Below, one piece after another: positions 1 through 5,952 of a DNA stretch of 64,000 nt (positions are counted from its first letter, which is position 1; the number at the start of each line of letters is the position of its first letter). Position numbers and translations under genes: made by a program. Below the pieces are notes generated by a model, which ran no database searches, was not told the DNA's origin, and saw only the letters and a list, made by a program, of their open reading frames with translations. Source of the stretch: an uncultured Raoultella sp. (GTDB lineage Bacteria > Pseudomonadota > Gammaproteobacteria > Enterobacterales > Enterobacteriaceae); assembly GCA_900759445.1 (NCBI GenBank), contig CAAEVH010000016.1, forward strand, positions 14,098-78,097, in the 5' to 3' direction.

Positions 1-912
1 GGCGGTATCTTTGGCGGCGTCATGGCGGTACTGATGCCGGCATTAGCGCAGCCGGTGGTCAGACGCATTACCGATTCTGACGATGTGGCCCTCGGCCATT
101 TTTGCACCATCGGATATTTAGTCCAGGCAGCGGTGGCCAAAGTGGTGGGTAAAGGCTCCCGTTCCACTGAAGATCTTGAACTGCCTGATAACTTCAAGTT
201 TCTGCAGGATACCTATCTCGCCATGGCGGTGGTGATGGTCCCCATGTACCTGATTCCGGCGCTGGCGGCCGGACCAGAGTATATCGCCCAGTTTTCCGGC
301 GGCGTGAACTACATGATGTATGCCTTTATGCAGTCTGTTCAGTTTGTGGCAGGGGTCTTTGTCCTCTACAGCGGCGTGCGCTTATTACTGAATGAACTGG
401 TCCCGGCTTTTCGCGGTATTGCCATGCGTATTGTTCCGGATGCGAAACCAGCGCTGGACTGCCCCGTACTGTTCCCTTATGCCCCGAACGCGGTCATCGT
501 GGGATTCCTGGCGACTACCGTGGGTTCGATCATCGGCATGTTGGTCTTCCCGATGTTTGGCCTGGCGATGATCCTCCCGGGACTGTTAACCAACTTCTTT
601 GCCGGCGGTACGGCGGGCGTCTTTGGTAATGCGCTGGGGGGGCGTCGCGGGGCAATGATTGGCGGCGTGGTTCACGGTCTGTTTATTACTTTCCTGCCTG
701 CCATTCTGGTACCGATGCTTGAAAGCTACGGTTTTACCGGCGTCACATTCAGTGATTCAGATGTCATTAGTTCAGGGCTGGTATTAGGCCATGCCTTGCA
801 GAATAACTGGTTATTTGTCGCCTTGTTTATTGTTTTTGTCGCCGCACTGGCATGGTTCGTAAACGGTACATCATCTAAGCCTAAAGGGGAAAATATTCAT
901 GAGTCTGTATAA
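1..912 (+). CDS. PTS EIIC permease, ascorbate (UlaA/SgaT) family, 5' end cut by the window
   Basis: The frame is open from base 1, so only the C-terminal ~303 residues are visible. This part is very hydrophobic and glycine-rich, with several membrane segments. It carries a CPVLFPYAPNAV block and a GGTAGVFGNALGGRRGA block that are typical of the UlaA/SgaT family, the inner-membrane channels that bring in and help phosphorylate L-ascorbate-type substrates. A matching EIIA lies at 2087-2524; no EIIB is visible and it probably lies upstream. The stop overlaps the aldolase start by 14 bases, which suggests translational coupling. The family call is firm. The substrate is not known and need not be ascorbate, because none of the ascorbate-pathway enzymes is in view. 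Confidence 0.85.
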   Translation, partial: GGIFGGVMAVLMPALAQPVVRRITDSDDVALGHFCTIGYLVQAAVAKVVGKGSRSTEDLELPDNFKFLQDTYLAMAVVMVPMYLIPALAAGPEYIAQFSGGVNYMMYAFMQSVQFVAGVFVLYSGVRLLLNELVPAFRGIAMRIVPDAKPALDCPVLFPYAPNAVIVGFLATTVGSIIGMLVFPMFGLAMILPGLLTNFFAGGTAGVFGNALGGRRGAMIGGVVHGLFITFLPAILVPMLESYGFTGVTFSDSDVISSGLVLGHALQNNWLFVALFIVFVAALAWFVNGTSSKPKGENIHESV

Positions 913-1741
913 TTTCAACGATATTCTGAAAGTCGCCCAGCAAAGAAATTACAAAGCTATTGGCTCATTTAATTTGCACTGTATTGAAATGCTACCGGCT
1001 TTTTTTAAAGCTGCGCAAAAGAGCAATAGCCCTTTAATGATTCAAATCTCGACCGGTACGGCGGAATATCTTGGCTATCGTTTACTGGTGGATGCCGTTC
1101 GCTCACTGGCGGAAAGTGAAAATGTGCCAACCTGTCTGCATCTGGATCACTGTTCTGATATTAGCGCGATTGAAACGGCCATGAATGCCGGATTTTCATC
1201 GGTTATGTATGACGGTTCACACCTGGGGCTCGAAGAAAATATCGGCAATACGCGGATTGTGGTGGAAATGGCGCGGCCGCGGAATATCACCGTTGAAGGG
1301 GAGCTGGGCGCCATCGGGGGTTCAGAAGATGGTAAAGCCGTTGCCGCAGAGGATATCTGTTTTACCACCGTCGAAGACGCCACGCGCTTCGTAAATGAGA
1401 CCCAGGTTGACATGCTGGCTGTATCCGTCGGCACGGTGCACGGCCTTTATACCGGAAAGGCGCAGATCCAGCATCAGCGCCTGAAGGAGATTAGCCGGGC
1501 TACGGGCGTTCCGCTGGTGCTGCACGGCGGTACCGGCGTCAGTGATGAGGATATGCGTAAAGCGGTGACTGAAGGGATTAATAAGGTCAATGTGGGCACA
1601 GAAATGAACGTGCAGTGGGTTGACCAATGTAAAACCACTTTTGAAAAAGGCAAGGTTAATGACAGCGTGCGTAAGTTTTTAATTCCCGCCAATAATGCGG
1701 TCACGCAGGTGCTGATGGAAAAAATGGAATTATTTAAATAG
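899..1741 (+). CDS. Class II (zinc) fructose/tagatose-bisphosphate-type aldolase
   Basis: A 280-residue class II aldolase of the GatY/KbaY/FbaA type, expected to cleave a ketose (bis)phosphate to dihydroxyacetone phosphate and an aldehyde in the cytoplasm. Visible motifs are HLDHCSD (Asp83 as catalytic residue, His84 as zinc ligand), VEGELG with Glu135, TVHG with His181, and LVLHGGTG with His209, so the metal site looks complete. The length matches the family (about 284 residues). The ATG at 899 lies inside the EIIC gene and follows an AAAGGGGA ribosome site. Its place behind a PTS permease suggests it acts on the imported sugar phosphate after further conversion. The exact substrate cannot be read from sequence; tagatose- or fructose-bisphosphate are the closest known ones. 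Confidence 0.85.
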   Translation: MSLYNFNDILKVAQQRNYKAIGSFNLHCIEMLPAFFKAAQKSNSPLMIQISTGTAEYLGYRLLVDAVRSLAESENVPTCLHLDHCSDISAIETAMNAGFSSVMYDGSHLGLEENIGNTRIVVEMARPRNITVEGELGAIGGSEDGKAVAAEDICFTTVEDATRFVNETQVDMLAVSVGTVHGLYTGKAQIQHQRLKEISRATGVPLVLHGGTGVSDEDMRKAVTEGINKVNVGTEMNVQWVDQCKTTFEKGKVNDSVRKFLIPANNAVTQVLMEKMELFK

Positions 1742-1777
1742 TCCAAACCGCAATAATAGATTGTTATTACCAGGTTA

Positions 1778-1796
1778 GCCCTGCACCCGTCAGGGC
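1778..1796 (+). other. Intercistronic hairpin before the 89-residue gene
   Basis: GCCCTG and CAGGGC arms enclose a 7-base loop, immediately before the GGGAGAAG ribosome site of the next gene. No T-run follows, so it is not a standard terminator. It may be an mRNA processing or stability element inside the operon. That role is an inference. Confidence 0.4.
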
Positions 1797-1807
1797 GGGA
1801 GAAGATT

Positions 1808-2077
1808 ATGTTTCAATCACTGAAAGCGTTGTGGAAAAAAGAGAATCATCCGCCGCAGGATTATGATCGGCTGTCCCGTGAGCTGGCTGAGGAAATAAAG
1901 ACGCTGGAAAATGAACTGCAGGGCGAGCCTGGCAATGGTGAAATCCAGAAGGCATTGATGCTGAAGTATAACAGGGCGCTATCGGTGTATGCTAAAAGCA
2001 AAATACATCGTCAGGATATCGACGCACTATTTATTCGTATTGATGAGTTACGCAATATTATTCGCCGTAATATCTAG
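1808..2077 (+). CDS. Uncharacterised 89-residue helical protein in the PTS operon
   Basis: I do not recognise this family. The protein is highly charged (Lys, Glu, Asp, Arg) with regularly spaced Leu/Ile, and looks entirely helical and probably coiled-coil. It has no signal peptide, no membrane segment and no cysteine. It follows a good ribosome site (GGGAGAAG) and ends 9 bases before the EIIA gene, so it is almost certainly translated as part of the operon. A small regulator or adaptor of the PTS proteins or aldolase is possible, by position only. It could also be a remnant scaffold subunit, comparable in role to GatZ/KbaZ helper subunits of tagatose aldolases, though it shows no visible similarity to them. 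Confidence 0.65.
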   Translation: MFQSLKALWKKENHPPQDYDRLSRELAEEIKTLENELQGEPGNGEIQKALMLKYNRALSVYAKSKIHRQDIDALFIRIDELRNIIRRNI

Positions 2078-2086
2078 GGAGGCGTA

Positions 2087-2524
2087 ATGACCATAAAAGA
2101 TTTGCTGATTGAGGCCGATGCGATTCAGGTCGGCGTGATGGAGTCTGACTGGCGCAAGGTGATTGAGCTTGCCGCCAGTCCCCTGGTGGCGAACGGGTAT
2201 ATCTCTGAGAGTTATAGTAAAGCGGTTATTGATAATACTCTCAATCATGGAGCTTATTACGTATTCGAAGAGGGGATTGCCATTCCCCATGCCAGACCGG
2301 AGTGCGGGGTGAAGCGAAACTGCTTCAGTCTGGTGGTATTAGATAAACCGATTCAATTTGCCGGAAGCGACAGGGCGGATATCGTCATTATGTTCGGCGC
2401 TCAGGATAGTAATGCGCATATTGAAGAGGGAATTCGGGCGATTGTTGCGCTGCTGGACAATAACGAAACCATGGCCAGGCTTCGCGCCGCCAGTACCAGA
2501 GAAGAGGTGATTGCGTTGTTATGA
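2087..2524 (+). CDS. PTS EIIA component (mannitol/ascorbate type)
   Basis: A 145-residue single-domain EIIA of the PTS EIIA type-2 fold (UlaC, FrvA, MtlA C-domain relatives). The phosphorylation site is the IPHARPE motif with His68, which takes phosphate from HPr and passes it to an EIIB. Full family length is present. It has a strong ribosome site (GGGAGG) 4 bases before the ATG. Its stop codon overlaps the start of the P-loop kinase gene (ATGA). It most likely serves the EIIC at 1-912; the EIIB partner is outside the window. Confidence 0.88.
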   Translation: MTIKDLLIEADAIQVGVMESDWRKVIELAASPLVANGYISESYSKAVIDNTLNHGAYYVFEEGIAIPHARPECGVKRNCFSLVVLDKPIQFAGSDRADIVIMFGAQDSNAHIEEGIRAIVALLDNNETMARLRAASTREEVIALL

Positions 2525-3075
2525 ACAGACATCTCACTGCAGGCTGTAAAACCGTGATCTTAATTAACGGCATCCCCGCTTCGGGAAAGAGCACGATAAC
2601 CCAGGCGCTATCGCAAACCTTTGGCCTGCCGCTCCTGACCATCGATGAGATTAAAGAGCCGTTTATGGCGTGCTTTACCGACATCGATCGGCCTTTTAAC
2701 CGTCAGTTGGGATGCGCGGCCTACGAGGTTATCTGGTCGATCATCGGGAATTCGCCAGCCAACGTTATCTGGTTAATCGACGCCTGGTTCGGTTTCCAGC
2801 CCCGGGAAACTCTGCAGCGGTTGCTGCATCAGGCGGGGGTTGAGAAAGTGGTTGAGATCTGGAATCAAATCTCCCCTGAGCTTGCCGTGTCACGCTATGC
2901 CACGCGCCTGCAGGAGCGCCGCGCGGGCCACCCCGGAGAAGAATATCTGCCGGAACTTGCCCTGCTGGCTGAACGGGCTGAGCCGATGCGATTTGGCCCG
3001 GTCTTCACGGTGGATCAACAGCAACCGCTGGATATTGTCAGGCTATCGGCGTGGATTAAGCAGACGCTAGGTTGA
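2521..3075 (+). CDS. Small P-loop kinase (AAA_33 / chloramphenicol-phosphotransferase-like)
   Basis: A 184-residue P-loop NTPase with Walker A motif GIPASGKST at residues 17-25. It has a TIDEIK segment near residue 40, a LIDAWFG strand near residue 85 and an arginine-rich lid (RYATRLQERRAGH) near residues 125-138. The layout fits small-molecule kinases such as chloramphenicol phosphotransferase, gluconate kinase and zeta-toxin-like proteins. It starts inside the EIIA stop codon and so is translationally coupled to it. The position suggests phosphorylation of the PTS product to give a bisphosphate for the aldolase, but no member with that activity is known to me. The reaction is therefore a hypothesis; the kinase fold is well supported. 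Confidence 0.7.
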   Translation: MNRHLTAGCKTVILINGIPASGKSTITQALSQTFGLPLLTIDEIKEPFMACFTDIDRPFNRQLGCAAYEVIWSIIGNSPANVIWLIDAWFGFQPRETLQRLLHQAGVEKVVEIWNQISPELAVSRYATRLQERRAGHPGEEYLPELALLAERAEPMRFGPVFTVDQQQPLDIVRLSAWIKQTLG

Positions 3076-3116
3076 CGGAGCGTCTGATTGCCGGATAGCG
3101 CTTACGCCTGTCCGGC
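3061..3116. repeat. Stem-loop and REP-like element between convergent genes
   Basis: An 8-bp perfect inverted repeat (CAGACGCT at 3061-3068, AGCGTCTG at 3079-3086) spans the kinase stop codon. It is followed by a REP-like unit with GCCGGA (3090-3095) and TCCGGC (3111-3116) arms. No long T-run is present. It probably protects or ends both converging transcripts. Confidence 0.6.
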
Positions 3117-3440
3117 CTACGAAAGTCCGGCCAGACGCAGCAGCGCCGTGACCACCGCCGCCGAAATAATCACCACGATCAGCGGCATCTTGCGCCAGGC
3201 AAGAAAAACGGCGAAACCGACGCCCAGCACTCGTGCCATGCCAGCAAAATGTTCACCTTCATAAAAGGTGGTCGCCAGGGCCACAGAAAACAGCAACACC
3301 GTTGCCGCATCGGAAAGCAGCGCCTGAGATCGTTCAGAAAGCGCTAAACGACTGCCGAGCTTCGCCCCGCCCAGGCGCATCAAATAGGTTCCTGCCGATA
3401 AAATCGCCATGCCGACGATGAACAGCGTGATATCAGCCAT
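3117..3440 (-). CDS. azlD: AzlD-family subunit of branched-chain amino acid exporter
   Basis: A 107-residue inner-membrane protein with four hydrophobic segments and the TYLMRLGGA motif near residue 18, typical of AzlD/YgaH. It pairs with the larger AzlC subunit to form an exporter of branched-chain or other amino acids. Its ATG overlaps the azlC stop by one base (TAATG), the usual tight coupling of these pairs. Length matches the family. The exported amino acid is not defined by sequence. Confidence 0.85.
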   Translation of the reverse strand: MADITLFIVGMAILSAGTYLMRLGGAKLGSRLALSERSQALLSDAATVLLFSVALATTFYEGEHFAGMARVLGVGFAVFLAWRKMPLIVVIISAAVVTALLRLAGLS

Positions 3441-4099
3441 TATTTTTTCCTCGTCATCAAACCAAACAGAGAGAGCAGCACCGGCAAACCCACCGGAGCG
3501 AAGGGAACGGTGGCAAGGGATAGCGCCGCGCCGCTGCAGGCGCGAATTAAGGTGGTGCGATTCTTAAACGCCGGAATGACCAGCGCCAGCAAAATAGCCG
3601 GGAATACCGCATCCAGACCAATGGTTTCCGGGTCGGGTAACAGCTTGCCGACCATGGCGCCGAGCAGTGCCCCGGCGGGCCAGATCATCGCCACGCCGAG
3701 GCCACACAGCCAGTAGGCGGCTTTACGCTGTTCCGGCGTTTTTTGCGAGAGCCCGAACACCACGCTCTCATCATTCATAATATGGCAACCCAGCAGGCTG
3801 ACGCCGCGTTTGCCGACCAGGTCGCGCACCGTGACGCCGAACGGAATATGACGGGCGTTGACCAGCAGGCCTGCCGCCGCAGCGGCTAGCGGGTTCCCGC
3901 CGCTGGCGATAATGCCGATAAACATAAATTCTGAGGCGCCTGCCAGTACCGAAAGGGAGAGCGCAAACGGAACCCAGACCGGGAAGCCATAGGCTATCGC
4001 CAGCGAACCGTAGGACATGCCGACGATGCCGACTGCCAGGCACACTAACGCTATCGCTTTGATAGTGTCTGCTTTGAGACAGGAGAGGTGCTGCTTCAT
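3440..4099 (-). CDS. azlC: AzlC-family amino acid exporter permease
   Basis: A 219-residue AzlC/YgaZ-type permease with six or so membrane segments, including the SLSVLAGASEFMFIG and NARHIPFG motifs that mark the family. The frame extends further upstream, but that extension lacks hydrophobic or family-like sequence and runs through the divergent regulator gene. I therefore place the start at MKQHL (4099); MEIRS at 4129 is the alternative. Neither has a strong ribosome site. It forms a two-gene operon with azlD and is divergent from an XRE-cupin regulator across a shared control region. Confidence 0.83.
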   Translation of the reverse strand: MKQHLSCLKADTIKAIALVCLAVGIVGMSYGSLAIAYGFPVWVPFALSLSVLAGASEFMFIGIIASGGNPLAAAAAGLLVNARHIPFGVTVRDLVGKRGVSLLGCHIMNDESVVFGLSQKTPEQRKAAYWLCGLGVAMIWPAGALLGAMVGKLLPDPETIGLDAVFPAILLALVIPAFKNRTTLIRACSGAALSLATVPFAPVGLPVLLSLFGLMTRKK

Positions 4100-4110
4100 A
4101 CTATTTAGCC

Positions 4111-4180
4111 ATATCGAACGAATTTCCATTATAATGAACGCATCAGTATCGATTTTCAAGACGAACGAATCGTTCGATAT
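4111..4180. promoter_or_regulatory. Divergent azlC / XRE-cupin control region with inverted-repeat operator
   Basis: The sequence ATATCGAACGA at 4111-4121 recurs inverted as TCGTTCGATAT at 4170-4180. The right-hand copy lies within a perfect 7-1-7 palindrome, CGAACGA-A-TCGTTCG (4162-4176). Between them, the symmetric ATTATAAT offers a -10 hexamer in each direction (TATAAT plus 4130-4135, minus 4133-4128). The two half sites fall near the expected start of each transcript, a plausible layout for repression of both by the XRE-cupin protein. The -35 boxes are weak. Confidence 0.55.
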
Positions 4181-4199
4181 AAAAAACGTGGAGCCGTGT

Positions 4200-4748
4200 A
4201 TGACACAGCCAATTAGCCTGATTGCCAAAAGTCTGGTACGTGAACGTGCACGTACCGGGCTGTCGCTGGCGGAAGTGGCGCGCCGGGCGGGTATTGCTAA
4301 ATCAACGTTATCGCAGCTGGAATCGGGCAACGGTAATCCTAGCCTGGAGACCCTGTGGGCCCTCTGCGTCGCGCTGGATATCCCTTTTGCGCAGCTGCTG
4401 GAGCCGCAGGCGCAAAAGACACAGGTATTGCGTCGCGGAGAAGGAACCAAAGTGGTGGCCGAACAGGCCCATTACCAGGCTATTTTGCTGGCGAGTTGTC
4501 CGCCGGGTGCGCGCCGCGATATCTATTTATTACTGACGCAGCCAGGCGCTGACCGAATTTCTCACCCCCATCCACCGGGTTCGGTTGAGCATATTATTAT
4601 TACTCAGGGGCGCGCGCGGGTCGGGTTGACCGAAGCACCGGAAGAGCTAGGTGAAGGAGATTACATCTGCTATCCGGCGGATCAGGAACATGTTTTCCAG
4701 GCGCTGGAACCGGATACCCAGGCGATACTGGTTGCTGAACAAAACTAA
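4200..4748 (+). CDS. XRE-family regulator with C-terminal cupin domain
   Basis: A 182-residue regulator. Residues about 8-60 form an XRE helix-turn-helix (LAEVARRAGIAKSTLSQLESG), and about 105-178 form a cupin sensor domain (HPHPPGSVEHIIITQG, then EGDYICYPADQEH). This class senses a small ligand, and members often control neighbouring AzlCD exporters. The start is the ATG at 4200, which puts the HTH at the usual position; the open frame upstream is non-coding-like and covers the promoter. It probably represses azlCD and itself through the repeats at 4111-4180. Confidence 0.85.
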   Translation: MTQPISLIAKSLVRERARTGLSLAEVARRAGIAKSTLSQLESGNGNPSLETLWALCVALDIPFAQLLEPQAQKTQVLRRGEGTKVVAEQAHYQAILLASCPPGARRDIYLLLTQPGADRISHPHPPGSVEHIIITQGRARVGLTEAPEELGEGDYICYPADQEHVFQALEPDTQAILVAEQN

Positions 4749-4843
4749 CGGGATGGCGAGGACACAGGCGCCGTCGCTGTTGCTGGACGCCATCTCCGTA
4801 TTGCGGGAAACTAGCCGCATTCTCCGCGAAGACAGGGATACAT

Positions 4844-5839
4844 ATGTCGCTGAAAGCCATTGCTAAAGAACTTGGGATCTCGGTCACCACCGTCAGCCGG
4901 GCATTAAACGGCTATGATGACGTGTCGCAGGAGACGCGAGCCCGCGTCGAGGCAGAAGCGAAACGCCGCGGCTATCGGCCCAATACCTTTGCCAGGCGTC
5001 TTAAAATGGGCAAAATCGATGCCGTGGGCCTGGTGTTCCCCGTACGTCCGGCTCCGCTGAATAACACGGTGTTTCTCGAGATGGTCGGGGAGATTAGCCA
5101 TGAGCTGGCGCGTTATGAAATTGATTTGCTGCTGATCGCGGATGATGAGCAGGCGGATAAACATGGCTATATGCGCATGGTGCAAAGCCGGCGAGTCGAT
5201 GCGCTGATCGTGGCGCACACGCTCGATGACGATCCGCGTCTGACGCAGTTGCTCTCCTCCGGGTTCCCGTTCCTCGCTCTTGGCCGCAGCCGCCTGCCGC
5301 AGCCCTACGCCTGGTTTGATTTCGATAATTATGCCGGGACGTACCGCGCGACCCGCCACTTAATCAGCCAGGGCCATCGGCGCATCGCCCTGCTGGGGGA
5401 AAACAACAGCCAGGCGTTTATCATTCAGCGGCGTAACGGCTACCTGGACGCCTTGCGTGAAGCGGGTCTGTCCGATAGCTGGCTGCGTAGCGTGTCGCCC
5501 ACCCGACGCGGCGGATACCAGGCTACGCTGGAGCTATTGCGCCTGCCGGAGCCGCCGACGGCGATCGTCACTGACTGCAATACCCACGGCGACGGCGCGG
5601 CGATGGCGCTCTCGCAGCTGGGTCGCCTGACCGGCGATAGCCGCGTGTCATTAGTGGTTTATGACGGATTGCCGCAGGACAGCATTATCGATACTCCGGT
5701 CGCTGCGGTGGTTCAGTCCACCCGTCAGGGCGTCGGCCGGCAGATTGCAGAGATGGTCCGGCGGCTGATCGCCGGTGACGATCTCTCCTCTTTACAGGTG
5801 CTCTGGCAACCTGAATTCATCGCTGGCGAAACCGCCTGA
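4844..5839 (+). CDS. rafR: LacI-family regulator of the alpha-galactoside operon (RafR-like)
   Basis: A 331-residue LacI/GalR repressor. The N-terminal HTH and hinge (LKAIAKELGISVTTVSRALNG) are followed by a periplasmic-binding-protein-like sensor domain (residues about 60-331). It lies directly before an alpha-galactosidase and a LacY-like permease, the arrangement of plasmid raffinose operons rafR-rafA-rafB. Two matching palindromic operators lie between this gene and the galactosidase. A GGGATAC stretch precedes the ATG. Expected inducers are melibiose or another product of raffinose breakdown. Symbol given by context and layout, not by alignment. Confidence 0.75.
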   Translation: MSLKAIAKELGISVTTVSRALNGYDDVSQETRARVEAEAKRRGYRPNTFARRLKMGKIDAVGLVFPVRPAPLNNTVFLEMVGEISHELARYEIDLLLIADDEQADKHGYMRMVQSRRVDALIVAHTLDDDPRLTQLLSSGFPFLALGRSRLPQPYAWFDFDNYAGTYRATRHLISQGHRRIALLGENNSQAFIIQRRNGYLDALREAGLSDSWLRSVSPTRRGGYQATLELLRLPEPPTAIVTDCNTHGDGAAMALSQLGRLTGDSRVSLVVYDGLPQDSIIDTPVAAVVQSTRQGVGRQIAEMVRRLIAGDDLSSLQVLWQPEFIAGETA

Positions 5840-5878
5840 TCGTCTTTCTACAACGCTAATTTCTGCACTCGATCACGG

Positions 5879-5918
5879 ATCCGAAACGTTTTGGTTGTTA
5901 CCCGAAACGTTTCGGATC
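5879..5918 (+). promoter_or_regulatory. Twin LacI-type operators of the raf operon
   Basis: CCGAAACGTTTTGG (5881-5894) and the perfect palindrome CCGAAACGTTTCGG (5902-5915) are centred exactly 21 bp, two helical turns, apart. They lie 38-72 bp before the alpha-galactosidase start. The raffinose operon of plasmid pRSD2 is known for two such RafR operators flanking the -35 region. Confidence 0.8.
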
Positions 5919-5952
5919 AACAGTAAGACATTCCTTGTTGTGGAGATGTCTG

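Noticed and set aside
899..3075. Complete galactitol or N-acetylgalactosamine operon
   Set aside because: The EIIC is of the ascorbate family, not GatC or AgaW type, and no GatZ/KbaZ-like subunit or sugar-phosphate dehydrogenase is in view.
4100..4450. 117-residue N-terminal extension of azlC
   Set aside because: It would run through the divergent regulator gene and its operator, and the sequence is Ser/Arg-rich with no membrane or family character.
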